64,000 nt of DNA from Microlunatus panaciterrae (lineage in GTDB: Bacteria > Actinomycetota > Actinomycetes > Propionibacteriales > Propionibacteriaceae), in the NCBI RefSeq assembly GCF_016907535.1, contig NZ_JAFBCF010000001.1, forward strand, positions 3,286,001 to 3,350,000. The letters run 5' to 3'. Positions 53,537 through 62,811 of this stretch are shown in pieces. The translations under genes and the position numbers were made by a program. Below the pieces are notes generated by a model. It had not been told where the DNA came from. It worked only from the letters and a program-made list of their open reading frames with translations, and made no database searches. Position 1 is the stretch's first letter. Every line of letters begins with the position of its first letter.

Positions 53537-54670
53537 GTGTCGCCCGACGACCACGCAGGGCCGGCAGCCACCGAGCTGCAGACGTCACCGCTGCATGGCC
53601 GCCACCTGGAGGCCGGTGCGAAGTTCGCCGAGTTCGGCGGCTGGTCGATGCCGCTGGAGTACGCCGCCGGCGGAGTGCTGGCCGAACACGCGGCGGTCCG
53701 CAACGCGGTCGGCCTCTTCGACGTCAGCCATCTCGGCAAGGCCACCGTCGCCGGTCCCGGGGCAGCGGACTTCGTCAACGCCTGTCTGACCGCCGACCTG
53801 ACCAGGATCGGCCCCGGACAGGCCCAGTACACCCTGCTCTGCGCGGACGACGGTGGTGTGGTGGACGACCTGATCGCCTATCTCAAGTCCGACGACGAGG
53901 TATTCCTGATCCCGAACGCGGCCAACTGCGCGGCCGTCGTGGCCCGGCTGGCCGAGGCAGCTCTGCCGGGGGTCGTGGTCACCAGCCAGCACCGGGACTT
54001 CTTCGTGATCGCCGTCCAGGGACCGCACTCCGACGCGGTGCTGACCGCTGCCGGGCTGCCCGCCGGCCACGACTACATGTCCTTCGTCACCGCCTCCTTC
54101 CAGGGCGCGCCCGTCACCGTCTGCCGGACCGGGTACACCGGCGAGCGCGGCTACGAGCTGGTGGCAGCGGCCGACCGGGCCGTCGCCGTCTGGGACGCGG
54201 TGGTCGCCGCCGGCCAGCCGTACGGGTTGCGGCCCGCCGGCCTGGGTGCCCGCGACACCCTGCGTACCGAGATGGGCTACCCGTTGCACGGCCAGGACAT
54301 CTCACCAGAGATCACCCCGGTGCAGGCGCGGCTCGGCTGGGCGGTGGGCTGGAAGAAGCCCGCCTTCTTCGGCGACCGGGCGTTGCGGGCCGAGAAGGAG
54401 GCCGGCCCGAGTCGGCTGCTGCGCGGTCTCAAGGCGGTCGGTCGAGGGATCCCGCGACCGCACATGACGGTGTCCAGCCCGGCCGGCGACAGGATCGGCG
54501 AGGTCACCTCGGGGACGTTCTCCCCGACGCTGAAGACGGGCATCGCCCTGGCACTGGTCGATGCCGCCTTCTCCGACGGTGACACGGTGACGGTGGACAT
54601 CCGCGGCCGGGCCGAGTCGTTCGTGATCACCCGGCCGCCGTTCGTCACCCCCGGTGTCCGTGAAACCTGA
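53537..54670 (+). CDS. gcvT: Glycine cleavage system T protein (aminomethyltransferase)
   Basis: A 377-residue GcvT. I chose the GTG at 53537, preceded by GGAGAGGAG. Conserved parts include [57 protein letters not shown] and [20 protein letters not shown]. It transfers the methylene group from the aminomethyl-lipoyl H protein to tetrahydrofolate. gcvH and gcvP are not in the window. It partners functionally with the lipoate genes upstream. Confidence 0.95.
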   Translation: MSPDDHAGPAATELQTSPLHGRHLEAGAKFAEFGGWSMPLEYAAGGVLAEHAAVRNAVGLFDVSHLGKATVAGPGAADFVNACLTADLTRIGPGQAQYTLLCADDGGVVDDLIAYLKSDDEVFLIPNAANCAAVVARLAEAALPGVVVTSQHRDFFVIAVQGPHSDAVLTAAGLPAGHDYMSFVTASFQGAPVTVCRTGYTGERGYELVAAADRAVAVWDAVVAAGQPYGLRPAGLGARDTLRTEMGYPLHGQDISPEITPVQARLGWAVGWKKPAFFGDRALRAEKEAGPSRLLRGLKAVGRGIPRPHMTVSSPAGDRIGEVTSGTFSPTLKTGIALALVDAAFSDGDTVTVDIRGRAESFVITRPPFVTPGVRET

Positions 54671-55001
54671 TCATGCCCGGCGCACAGCGCCCTGGCCGCC
54701 AGTGGCCCAGTTGCTGCTGATCATCGTCGGGCTGCTGATCATGGCCTACCCATTCACCCTCGGCGCGCACCCGGACGTCACCTGCCGGGGCGCGCTGATG
54801 CACCCCGGGGACGTCTGCCGCAAGGCCGACGGCACCGGAGTGCAGAGCTATGAACAGCGGGCTGCGGCGGTCCGCAACGCCAGGCCGGTGATCGTCGGCG
54901 TGGGCGTCGTGGTGACCGGCTTCGGCGCCATGCTCCTCACCGGCGAGAACCGCCGGCGACGGCGGACCCCGCCGCCCGGCGCGAATGACACACCACGCTG
55001 A
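54654..55001 (+). CDS. Small two-helix membrane protein
   Basis: A 115-residue protein with two hydrophobic segments, [20 protein letters not shown] and [20 protein letters not shown]. They flank an extracytoplasmic loop containing two cysteines ([19 protein letters not shown]), likely a disulfide. Its GTG overlaps the end of gcvT by 17 bp; a second GTG 6 bp later is equally possible. No function known. Confidence 0.75.
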   Translation: MSVKPDHARRTAPWPPVAQLLLIIVGLLIMAYPFTLGAHPDVTCRGALMHPGDVCRKADGTGVQSYEQRAAAVRNARPVIVGVGVVVTGFGAMLLTGENRRRRRTPPPGANDTPR

Positions 55002-55040
55002 CCGCCGAGGTCCGCTCGTCTTCGACCCGGAGCCGTCCGG

Positions 55041-55256
55041 TCAGGTGCCTTCCGGTGCCAGGCTCATCGGTCCGTACACCAGCCGGTCCCCCTCGAACAG
55101 GCTGACGGCGGTCACGCCCGCCTCGGCCAGCTCCGGGTAGGCCTCGCCCAGCCAGCTCTCCGCGTCGCCCTGGGCCGGGAACGTCTGCTCCAGTCCCAGC
55201 CCGGCGGCGTCGATGACGACGCCTCGGGGCTTGTCGGCCTGCCAGCGCCAGCTCAT
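55041..55256 (-). CDS. Small conserved hypothetical protein
   Basis: A 71-residue protein (MSWRWQADKPRGVVIDAAGL). The pattern FPAQGDAESWLGEAYPELAE, then VTAVSLFEGDRLVYGPMSL recalls short actinobacterial proteins of unknown role. Its ATG shares a base with the stop of the aldo/keto reductase, so the two are coupled. Confidence 0.78.
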   Translation of the reverse strand: MSWRWQADKPRGVVIDAAGLGLEQTFPAQGDAESWLGEAYPELAEAGVTAVSLFEGDRLVYGPMSLAPEGT

Positions 55257-56263
55257 CAGGTCAGCCGGGACTTCGGCGAGGCCTGCCCGACCACCGAGCC
55301 GTCACGCTCGACCGCGTCTCCGAGCGCCTCGTCGATGCCGGCCATCGTCTCGGCGGACAGCTTCTTGCCGGCGGCGGCGGCGTTGTCGGCGATCTGCTCC
55401 GGGCGTGACCCGCCGGTGATGGCGGAGGCCACGTTGTCGTTCTGCAGCACCCAGGCGACGGCCAGCTGGGCCATGCTCAGCCCCTCGGCCTCGGCCAGCG
55501 GCGCCAGCTTCTGCACCCGGGTCAGCACCTCGTCGGTGAGCATGTGCTGGATGAACTGCGAGCCGCGCTCGTCAGTGGCCCGGGAACCCTCCGGCACCGG
55601 CTGGCCCGGCTTGTACTTGCCGGTCAGCACTCCCTGGGCGATCGGCGAGAACACCACCTGGCTGATGCCGAGCTCACGGCAGGTCGGCACGACCTCCGGC
55701 TCGATCACCCGGTAGAGGGCGCTGTACTGCGGCTGGTTGGAGACGAACGGGATGCGCAGCTCGCGGGCCAGGGCGTGCCCGGCGCGCAGCTGATCGGGCG
55801 TCCACTCGCTGACGCCGATGTAGAGCGCCTTGCCAGCCCGGACGATGTCGGCGAATGCCTGCATCGTCTCCTCGAGAGGAGTCTCGTGATCGTAGCGGTG
55901 CGCCTGGTAGAGGTCGACGTAGTCGGTCTTCAACCGCTTCAGCGAGCCGTTGATGGACTCCATCATGTGCTTGCGGGACAGACCGGTGTCGTTCGGGCCG
56001 CCGGGGCCGGTGGGGAAGTAGACCTTGGTGAAGATCTCCAGGCTCTCCCGCCGCTGACCCGCGAGCGCGTCACCGAGGATGACCTCGGCCTTGGTGTTGG
56101 CGTACGTGTCCGCGGTGTCGAAGGTGGTGATGCCGGCCTCCAGTGCCGCCTGGACGCAACGGGTAGCGGCTTCGGCCTCGACCTGCGAGCCGTGCGTCAC
56201 CCAGTTGCCGTAGGAGACGGCCGAGACCTTCAGGCCGCTGTTGCCAAGATAACGAAACTCCAT
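55256..56263 (-). CDS. Aldo/keto reductase (Kv-beta/YghZ-like)
   Basis: A 335-residue AKR barrel protein with N-terminal MEFRYLGNSGLKVSAVSYG. The catalytic tetrad is visible: Asp/Tyr in FDTADTYANTKAEVILG, Lys in IFTKVYFP, and His in LYQAHRYDHETPLEE. The NADPH-binding end is AITGGSRPEQIADNAAA. It resembles the potassium-channel beta subunit group. Probable role is NADPH-dependent reduction of aldehydes; substrate unknown. Confidence 0.94.
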   Translation of the reverse strand: MEFRYLGNSGLKVSAVSYGNWVTHGSQVEAEAATRCVQAALEAGITTFDTADTYANTKAEVILGDALAGQRRESLEIFTKVYFPTGPGGPNDTGLSRKHMMESINGSLKRLKTDYVDLYQAHRYDHETPLEETMQAFADIVRAGKALYIGVSEWTPDQLRAGHALARELRIPFVSNQPQYSALYRVIEPEVVPTCRELGISQVVFSPIAQGVLTGKYKPGQPVPEGSRATDERGSQFIQHMLTDEVLTRVQKLAPLAEAEGLSMAQLAVAWVLQNDNVASAITGGSRPEQIADNAAAAGKKLSAETMAGIDEALGDAVERDGSVVGQASPKSRLT

Positions 56264-56330
56264 GCTGTCCTCTTCACTCGATGATGGGAGACGTGCCGAT
56301 GAGAATGGGGGTGGATCAGAGCTGGGTCGG

Positions 56331-56900
56331 TCAGAAGGACTCGCCGCGCTTGATCCGGGGAGGCGGTACCCGGAAGCGACGGATCTGAATCGCCCGGTTC
56401 ATCCCGTAGAACAGCAGCCCCTTGGTCTGCGCCCGTGGCTGCCGTTCGGCCAGCACCTTCTTGAAGCCCCGCCACATCAGGAAGCCGTCGAACATCACCA
56501 GCAGGATGAACAGGTACATCAGGATGGTGCTGATGAACGTCAGTGCGGGCAGCACCGAGTTGAGGAACGTGAGCGCGAGGATGACCACCAGGCTCGGCAG
56601 CAGGAACTCGCCGATGTTGAAACGCGAGTCCACATAGTCACGCATCAGGGCCTTCTCGGGCGTCGCGTCCCGGGCCTGCATCGCGCGCATCCGGTCGGTA
56701 CGGGCAGCGCGGGCGTTCTCCGCCCGGGCCTCCTTCTTCGTCAGCTGACGGTGCAGCCGCTGCCGGCGGAGCGCCTCAGCCTCCTTCCGGGTCGGCGTCG
56801 GCCGGTCCTTCTTCGCCCGCCCGGCGACGGTCGAGTCCATCGTCGGCTCGCTCGGCTCGGGGTCGGCGACCTCGTTGTTGTTGCGACGGAAGAATGCCAC
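56331..56900 (-). CDS. DUF3043 family membrane protein
   Basis: A 189-residue protein. The GTG at 56900 gives VAFFRRNNNEVADPEPSEP. It has a highly charged N-terminal half with GRAKKDRPTPTRKEAEALRR, then ALMRDYVDSRFNIGEFLLP. Two membrane helices follow (LVVILALTFLNSVLPALTF, ILMYLFILLVMFDGFLMW) and a basic tail. This is the DUF3043 pattern, actinobacteria-specific and unassigned. The much longer upstream open frame is antisense to pspA. Confidence 0.93.
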   Translation of the reverse strand: MAFFRRNNNEVADPEPSEPTMDSTVAGRAKKDRPTPTRKEAEALRRQRLHRQLTKKEARAENARAARTDRMRAMQARDATPEKALMRDYVDSRFNIGEFLLPSLVVILALTFLNSVLPALTFISTILMYLFILLVMFDGFLMWRGFKKVLAERQPRAQTKGLLFYGMNRAIQIRRFRVPPPRIKRGESF

Positions 56901-57212
56901 GGGTACCTCTTCGACTGTGCTGGCTGGACGATGCTGGCTAAACGGGGTTGAACTTAACGGGGTTGAACTGGACAGGGCTGGTGACGGGTGGTGCAGTGGA
57001 GCTGGGCCCTCTCGCGATCGCCTCCGGTGAGGCTCTCGGCGGTGCCGCCGGCCGCCACCCCGACCCGATCGCTCGAACCCCTGGATTCTGTCAGGGGTTC
57101 CACCCAATGACGAAACTACCCGCAACCGTGACCTGTGTTCGCTACCGCCGCAGGCATAGAGTGAGGGACACCTCGTTGCACCCAGAAGACTGGAAGGACC
57201 AGCTGACACGTC
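56901..57212. other. Divergent promoter region between DUF3043 gene and pspA
   Basis: About 312 bp without a supported gene. It contains a perfect head-to-tail pair of 14-bp units, AACGGGGTTGAACT, at 56941-56954 and 56956-56969. The GTGACC...CGCTACCGCCGC stretch near 57130 precedes pspA. Both promoters must lie here; no confident -35/-10 pair is seen. Confidence 0.5.
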
Positions 57213-58088
57213 ATGAGCGGCATTTTTCAGCGCATCTCGTTGATCTTCCGCGCCAAGACCGACAAGGCCTTGGACAAAATGGAAGACCCGCGGCAGACCC
57301 TCGACTACTCCTACCAGCGCCAGCTCGAGCTCCTGCAGAAGGTCCGTCGTGGCGTCGCCGACGTTGCCACCAGCCGCAAGCGGGTGGAACTGCAGGCCAA
57401 CCAGCTCAACGCTCAGATCGACAAGCTCAACCAGCAGGCGCAGAAGGCTCTTCAGGTCGGTCGTGAGGACCTGGCCCGCGAGGCGCTGACCCGCAAGTCG
57501 GGTATCGCCCAGCAGCTGGCCGACCTGCAGACCCAGCACGCCCAGCTGCTCGGCGAGGAGGAGAAGCTCACCCGCGCCAGCCAGCGGCTGCAGGCCAAGG
57601 TCGACGCCTTCCGGACCCGCAAGGAGACCATCAAAGCGACCTACTCCGCAGCCGAGGCGCAGACCCGGATCAACGAGGCCTTCTCCGGCATCGGAGAGGA
57701 GATGGGCGACGTCGGGCTGGCCATCCAGCGCGCGGAGGACAAGACCGCCCAGATGCAGGCCCGGGCCGGTGCCATCGACGAGCTGCTCGCCAGCGGTGCA
57801 CTGGAGGACCCGACCGGTACGGCCAAGGACGACATCACCCTCGAACTCGAGCAGCTGGCCTCGTCCTCCGACGTCGAGAACGAGCTGGCCCGGATGAAGG
57901 CATCCCTCGGCGCCGGTCCGGCCGCGGCTGCGCCCGCCGCCCTCGAGGGTCAGGGCAACCCGACGCCGCAGTCGGCGGCGCCGCCCACCCAGGGTGGCTA
58001 CACCGCCCCGGACGCCGGCCAGCAGTGGTCGACCGGGCAGCAGCAGGCTCCTGGGGTGCAGCAGCCGAACCACGAGGACCTGCGATGA
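57213..58088 (+). CDS. pspA: PspA/IM30 family membrane-stress protein
   Basis: A 291-residue PspA. It has the membrane-binding amphipathic N-terminus MSGIFQRISLIFRAKTDKAL, PRQTLDYSYQRQLELLQKV, and a long coiled coil to about residue 220. A Pro/Gln-rich C-terminal tail (GQGNPTPQSAAPPTQGGYTA) follows. It forms ESCRT-III-like assemblies that protect the inner membrane. Its stop overlaps the next ATG (ATGA). Confidence 0.94.
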   Translation: MSGIFQRISLIFRAKTDKALDKMEDPRQTLDYSYQRQLELLQKVRRGVADVATSRKRVELQANQLNAQIDKLNQQAQKALQVGREDLAREALTRKSGIAQQLADLQTQHAQLLGEEEKLTRASQRLQAKVDAFRTRKETIKATYSAAEAQTRINEAFSGIGEEMGDVGLAIQRAEDKTAQMQARAGAIDELLASGALEDPTGTAKDDITLELEQLASSSDVENELARMKASLGAGPAAAAPAALEGQGNPTPQSAAPPTQGGYTAPDAGQQWSTGQQQAPGVQQPNHEDLR

Positions 58089-58369
58089 TCGTGCGCATCC
58101 TCGGCGAGGGCCAGTGGGTGCTCGACGAGCAGGCGGTGGCCGCCCTGAACGGACTGGACGATGCCGTCGAGCAGGCGGTGCAGGCGAACGACGAGCAGCA
58201 GCTGGCTGCGGCGTTGCACTCGCTGCTCGAGCAGGTCCGCAGCAGCGGCGCGGTCGTCCCTGATGACGCGCTGCAGGATTCCGACCTCATCCTGCCCTCG
58301 TCCGACGCGACCCTCGACGAGGTGCGGCGGCTGCTGGACGAGTCCGAAGAGGGACTCATCCCCGGCTGA
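58085..58369 (+). CDS. PspAA domain protein
   Basis: A 94-residue protein with MIVRILGEGQWVLDEQAVAA, VQANDEQQLAAALHSLLEQV, and a conserved ending DSDLILPSSDATLDEVRRLL. This matches the PspAA family encoded next to PspA in many bacteria. It is coupled by a 4-bp overlap to pspA and a 1-bp overlap (TGATG) to the larA-like gene. It presumably partners PspA. Confidence 0.88.
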   Translation: MIVRILGEGQWVLDEQAVAALNGLDDAVEQAVQANDEQQLAAALHSLLEQVRSSGAVVPDDALQDSDLILPSSDATLDEVRRLLDESEEGLIPG

Positions 58370-59664
58370 TGCCCGGCACCCGACAGATCAGGCTCGCCTA
58401 CGGCCGCGACGGGCTGGTCGTCGACCTGCCCAGTGACCAGACCACCGTGATCGAGCCGAGCTACCGGCCCGGCGTCGCCGACCCGGCTGCCGAGGTGCGC
58501 CGCGCCCTCCGCGAGCCGGTGGCGGGGCTCCCGCTGCGAGAGCGGCTGGCCGCGGCTGGGGCCTCCCGTGACTCGACGGTGGCGATCTCGGTCTGCGACG
58601 GCACCCGGGCTCAGCCGCGCGAGGTGATGGTCCCGGCGGTGCTGGCCGAGATCGCCGACCTGGTCGACCTGGACCGCGTGACCATCCTGGTCGCGACCGG
58701 CACCCACCGCGGCAACGACGACGCCGAACTCAGGGAGATGCTGACCGACGCTGTGGTCGACCGGGTCCGGGTCGTCAACCACGACGCCCGCGACCCGGAC
58801 AGCCTGACCTGGTGCGGGACCGCCGGCAACGGTGTGCCGGTGTGGCTGAACACCCACTGGGTGGAGGCCGACATCAAGATCACCACCGGGTTCGTCGAGC
58901 CGCACTTCTTCGCCGGCTTCAGCGGCGGCCCGAAGATGATCGCGCCGGGCCTGGCCGGTCTGGACACGGTGCTGGTGCTGCACGACGCGGCCCGGATCGC
59001 CGACCCGAGGGCGACCTGGGGGGTGACCGAGACCAACCCGGTGCACGACGACGTCCGGGCGATCGCCGCCCAGACCGGTGCGACCTACGCAGTTGACGTG
59101 GTGATGAACCGGGACCATGAGATCGTCGAGGCGTTCGGCGGGGACCTGCTCGCGATGCACGCGGCCGCCTGCGAGAAGGCCAGGGAGCTGGCGATGGTGC
59201 CGGTGGACGGTCCGTTCGATGTGGTGGTCACGACCAACTCCGGCTACCCGCTGGACCAGAACCTCTACCAGGCGGTGAAGGGCATGTCGGCAGGCGCGAT
59301 GGTGGTCAAGCCCGGTGGCGTGCTGGTTGCCGTCGCCGAGTGCTCAGACGGCTTTCCCGACCATGGCTCGTACGTCGACGTCCTGACGTCTGCGGAGTCG
59401 CCGGCGGCCCTGCTGGCCCAGATCGAGGGCCGGTCGGAGACCGTGCCGGACCAGTGGCAGGTGCAGATCCAGGCCAAGGTGCAGACCCGGGCGAGGGTCA
59501 GCGTGCACTGTGCCGGCCTGACCGGCGAGCAGCTCGCCACGGCGCACCTAGGTGCGGTCGACGATGTCGGCGCCTTCGTCCTCGCCGCACTGGCCGCGGC
59601 CGGCCCGGGGGCACGCTGCTGCGTCCTGCCCGAGGGTCCGCAGACGATTCCCTACCTGCGCTGA
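58369..59664 (+). CDS. LarA-like nickel-pincer racemase family protein
   Basis: A 431-residue LarA-family protein. It has ISVCDGTRAQPREVMVPAVL (N-terminal domain), VATGTHRGNDDAELREML with the family TGTHR histidine, VVNHDARD, and EPHFFAGFSGGPKMIAPGLA. TTNSGYPLDQNLYQAVKGMS follows. LarA-family enzymes racemise or epimerise 2-hydroxyacids using a nickel-pincer nucleotide. larB, larC and larE are not adjacent. Two D-2-hydroxyacid dehydrogenases lie 20 kb away. The gene is coupled to pspA-pspAA. Confidence 0.9.
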   Translation: MPGTRQIRLAYGRDGLVVDLPSDQTTVIEPSYRPGVADPAAEVRRALREPVAGLPLRERLAAAGASRDSTVAISVCDGTRAQPREVMVPAVLAEIADLVDLDRVTILVATGTHRGNDDAELREMLTDAVVDRVRVVNHDARDPDSLTWCGTAGNGVPVWLNTHWVEADIKITTGFVEPHFFAGFSGGPKMIAPGLAGLDTVLVLHDAARIADPRATWGVTETNPVHDDVRAIAAQTGATYAVDVVMNRDHEIVEAFGGDLLAMHAAACEKARELAMVPVDGPFDVVVTTNSGYPLDQNLYQAVKGMSAGAMVVKPGGVLVAVAECSDGFPDHGSYVDVLTSAESPAALLAQIEGRSETVPDQWQVQIQAKVQTRARVSVHCAGLTGEQLATAHLGAVDDVGAFVLAALAAAGPGARCCVLPEGPQTIPYLR

Positions 59665-59755
59665 CCCCCGAGGCGGCGCTGCCGACCCCTACCGGAGACG
59701 ACCGGAGATCCAACCTCAGCCTGACGGGACGGCATCAGGATGCAGCTGGCGGTGG

Positions 59756-60928
59756 CTAGTCCTTGGCGGTCTCGCCGGGCAGGTCCAGCATCCGCTGGAG
59801 CGCCTCCCTGGCGTACCGGCTGGTCTCCTCGTCGACGGTGATCTGGTTGACGACGTTGCCCTCGACGAGCTGTTCGAGCGCCCAGACCAGATGCGGCAGG
59901 TCGATCCGGTTCATCGTGGCGCAGTAGCAGACCGTCTTCTCCAGGAAGGCGATCTGCTTGTCCGGGTGGGCGTTCGCGAGCCGTTTGACGAGGTTGAGCT
60001 CGGTGCCGATCGCCCAGGCCGAGCCTTCGGGTGCCTGCTCCAGGGTCTTGATGATGAACTCGGTGGAGCCGACCAGGTCTGCCTTCAGCACGACCTCGTG
60101 CTGGCACTCGGGGTGCACCAGCACCTTGACGCCGGGGATCCGGGCGCGCACGTCGTCGACGGCCTCGGCCGTGAACCGGCCGTGCACCGAGCAGTGGCCC
60201 TTCCACAGGATGACCTTCGCCGCCGCCAGCTGCTCGGCGGTCAGCCCGCCGTCGGGCCGGTGCGGGTCGTAGACGACGCACTCGTCCAGCCCGAGGCCCA
60301 GCTGCAGGACGGCGGTGTTGCGGCCGAGATGCTGGTCGGGCAGGAACAGCACCTTCTCACCACGCTGGAAGGCCCACTCCAGCACCGACTTGGCGTTGGA
60401 GGAGGTGCAGACGACGCCGCCGTGCCGACCGCAGAACGCCTTGATGTCGGCCGACGAGTTCATGTATGTCACCGGCACGGTGACGTCGGCGACGCCGGCG
60501 GCCGCGAGCACGTCCCAGGCATCCTCCACCTGCGCCAGCCGGGCCATGTCGGCCATCGAGCAGCCGGCCGCCAGGTCGGGCAGGATCACCTTCTGCTCCG
60601 GCGCGGTCAGGATGTCGGCGGACTCCGCCATGAAGTGCACTCCGCAGAAGACGATGAACTCGGCCTCCGGCCGGGCAGCCGCCTCGCGGGCCAGCTTGAA
60701 GCTGTCACCGGTGACGTCGGCGAACTGGATGACCTCGTCCCGCTGGTAGTGGTGGCCGAGGACGAACAGCCGGTCGCCCAGTGCAGCCTTCGCGCGGCGC
60801 GCTCGCTCCACCAGTGCAGGGTCGGAGGCGGGCGGCAGGTCCCCGGGGCACTCGACCCCTCGTTCGGACTGCGGGTCCGACTCCTTGCCCAGCACGAAGA
60901 GCGACAGCGGGGTGGAGGTGATGGTCAT
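59756..60928 (-). CDS. nadA: Quinolinate synthase
   Basis: A 390-residue NadA. It has the LGHHYQRDEVIQFADVTGDS motif, VFCGVHFMAESADIL and CSMADMA. TTPIVYMNSSA-like TVPVTYMNSSADIKAFCG is present, as are HPECQHEVVLKAD and CYCATMNRIDLPHLVWALE. Cysteines in these segments ligate the 4Fe-4S cluster. It condenses iminoaspartate with dihydroxyacetone phosphate to quinolinate for NAD. nadB and nadC are not in the window. Confidence 0.97.
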   Translation of the reverse strand: MTITSTPLSLFVLGKESDPQSERGVECPGDLPPASDPALVERARRAKAALGDRLFVLGHHYQRDEVIQFADVTGDSFKLAREAAARPEAEFIVFCGVHFMAESADILTAPEQKVILPDLAAGCSMADMARLAQVEDAWDVLAAAGVADVTVPVTYMNSSADIKAFCGRHGGVVCTSSNAKSVLEWAFQRGEKVLFLPDQHLGRNTAVLQLGLGLDECVVYDPHRPDGGLTAEQLAAAKVILWKGHCSVHGRFTAEAVDDVRARIPGVKVLVHPECQHEVVLKADLVGSTEFIIKTLEQAPEGSAWAIGTELNLVKRLANAHPDKQIAFLEKTVCYCATMNRIDLPHLVWALEQLVEGNVVNQITVDEETSRYAREALQRMLDLPGETAKD

Positions 60929-60951
60929 TCTCCCAGCCTACCGGCGCCCCC

Positions 60952-61542
60952 TCAGCCAGGCGGGCGAGGATCGAGGGGTGGCTGACGGTGGGCGTACAGG
61001 TCGCGCAGCAGGGCGATCTCGGCGCAGTGGTGGATCGTCTCGCGGTTGATGTGCAGCACCAGCCCGGCCATCGGGTCCTGCTCGAAGCCGTACTCCCCGC
61101 ACGGCCGGGCCAGCCCGGCATCGTCGAGGCCGCGCACCCCGCCGATCCAGCCTGCGTACGCCTGGTCGAGCCGCTCGAGCGCCAGTGCCGCCGTTCCCGG
61201 ATAGTCATAGCTCTGATAGTCGATCGGCGGACCGCCGAAGTGGCTGGCGTTGCGTGCGCCGAGCACGCCGACCAGGAGATGACCGATCCGCCAGGCGATC
61301 GTGGTGACCGGCGGCGGCACCGGCTCGGGCACGGCGAAGTCGATCACGAAGTCACCGCCGCCGGCGGCCTCCGGTGGGGTGCCGGCCGAACGCGGGCGCA
61401 GGTTCCAGCAGCCGGCCACCGGCTCCCAGAAGTACTCCGCGTCGGTCAGCCCGGCCAACCGTGGCCGGACCTGGTGCTGCCAGTGCCAGTCGAGCTGCTG
61501 CGCCAGCTCGGCTGTCCAGTCGATCTCGCGCCCGGTGTCCAT
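60952..61542 (-). CDS. DinB-like four-helix protein
   Basis: A 196-residue DinB/YfiT-superfamily protein. I chose the ATG at 61542 (MDTGREIDWTAEL) over a TTG 30 bp upstream. It shows the metal-histidine pattern of this fold: an early IAWRIGHLLVGVLGARNASH and a late HINRETIHHCAEIALLRDLY. Members include mycothiol-dependent enzymes; the activity of this one is unknown. It ends 20 bp from the nadA start. Confidence 0.85.
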   Translation of the reverse strand: MDTGREIDWTAELAQQLDWHWQHQVRPRLAGLTDAEYFWEPVAGCWNLRPRSAGTPPEAAGGGDFVIDFAVPEPVPPPVTTIAWRIGHLLVGVLGARNASHFGGPPIDYQSYDYPGTAALALERLDQAYAGWIGGVRGLDDAGLARPCGEYGFEQDPMAGLVLHINRETIHHCAEIALLRDLYAHRQPPLDPRPPG

Positions 61543-61594
61543 GAAGTCCAACCTGGCACGGCCCTCTGACAACCACTAGAGGACAATCCTCCTC

Positions 61595-62665
61595 ATGCGT
61601 GTAGTGGTGGCCGTCGACTCGATCGGTGCGATGTCATCGGCCCGGGCCGGCACCGCGATCGCCGAGGGTTGGCCTGACGCCGAGGTCGCCGTGGTCCCGA
61701 TGGGGGAGGCCGGCCGTGGCTTCGCCCAGGCGGTCGCCGACCAGTGGGGCAGCGACCTCGTCTCCGGCGTGCTCGACGACCTCATCGTCAACCTGACGGT
61801 CGGCGCGGATGCCCTCCTGGTCGCCCCGGAACCCCCGTCGGCCCAGCCGTCTACAGGTATCGACCTGCACGGCAGCTCGGTGGGGCTGGGACGGGCCCTC
61901 CGGCAGGCATTGCAGAACGCCGCGACCCGGCCCGCCCGCATCCTCGTCGACCTGACCGCAGCCCGCTGCCACGACGGCGGCGCCGGCCTGCTGGCTGCCC
62001 TGGGAGCCACCGCCGACGTCCCGCTCGATGCAGGAGTGGCCGCCCTCGGCGACCTCACCCGGCTCGACCTGGACCCGGTCATCGAGCTGCTCGGGGACGC
62101 CGAGCTCATCGGCGTCGTTCCCGGTGACCAGACCGAACAGCTCCTGGTCGGACTGCGGGGGATCACCTCGCTCAAGGGTCGCGAGGCCGGCGACGACCCG
62201 GCGAGGCTGCTGGCCACCGACGCCAGCCTGGAGCGCCTCGCCCGACTGGCTCGACCCGAGGTCCTCGACCTGCCCGGTGTCGGGGCGTGTGGCGGCACCG
62301 GCATGGCGATCGCCGCACTCGGCGGCCGGATCCTCTCCGGCCCCGCCTTCACCGCCGAGCTGGCCGACCTGGCCGCGACGGTTCGGCGTGCCGACCTGGT
62401 GGTGACCGGCTGCGGCGTGTTCGACTTCGCCGGCCGAGGCGGCGGCGTGGTCGCCGAGGCGGCACGGCAGGCGGGCGCGGCGCTCTGCCCCTGCATCGTG
62501 GTCGCCGGCGAGGTTCTGATCGGCGGCCGGGAGATGCGCACGATGGGGATCGAGTCGGCCTACGCGGTCCGGGATTCGGCCGGGGACGATCCCACCGGCG
62601 GGGACACCACCGCCGCCGAACTGGCGGCGACCAGCCGCCGGATCGCCCGGTCCTGGTCCTGGTGA
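61595..62665 (+). CDS. Divergent glycerate kinase family protein
   Basis: A 356-residue protein of the GlxK/GarK glycerate kinase fold: VVAVDSIGAMSSARAGTAIA near the N-terminus, GRALRQALQNAATRPARILV, GVGACGGTGMAIAALGGRIL, and a C-terminal IVVAGEVLIGG. The usual DSFKGSLSA and ADGGEGT motifs are altered to DSIGAMSSA and MGEAGRGF. The fold is clear but catalysis may be changed or lost. True enzymes convert glycerate to 2- or 3-phosphoglycerate. Its start lies 53 bp from the DinB-like start, divergent. Confidence 0.8.
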   Translation: MRVVVAVDSIGAMSSARAGTAIAEGWPDAEVAVVPMGEAGRGFAQAVADQWGSDLVSGVLDDLIVNLTVGADALLVAPEPPSAQPSTGIDLHGSSVGLGRALRQALQNAATRPARILVDLTAARCHDGGAGLLAALGATADVPLDAGVAALGDLTRLDLDPVIELLGDAELIGVVPGDQTEQLLVGLRGITSLKGREAGDDPARLLATDASLERLARLARPEVLDLPGVGACGGTGMAIAALGGRILSGPAFTAELADLAATVRRADLVVTGCGVFDFAGRGGGVVAEAARQAGAALCPCIVVAGEVLIGGREMRTMGIESAYAVRDSAGDDPTGGDTTAAELAATSRRIARSWSW

Positions 62666-62811
62666 GGACAACAGCCGCGTCCTGGGGGTTTGGAACGCCC
62701 GTCCGGCGGTCGTAGACTGACTCCGGCAGGACGAGCACAGTCGGCGGGAATACTCGCCGGTGTCGTGAGGTTCTGCGATGTACAAGCCGAGTCAGCAGAC
62801 TGGAGAAGAAT

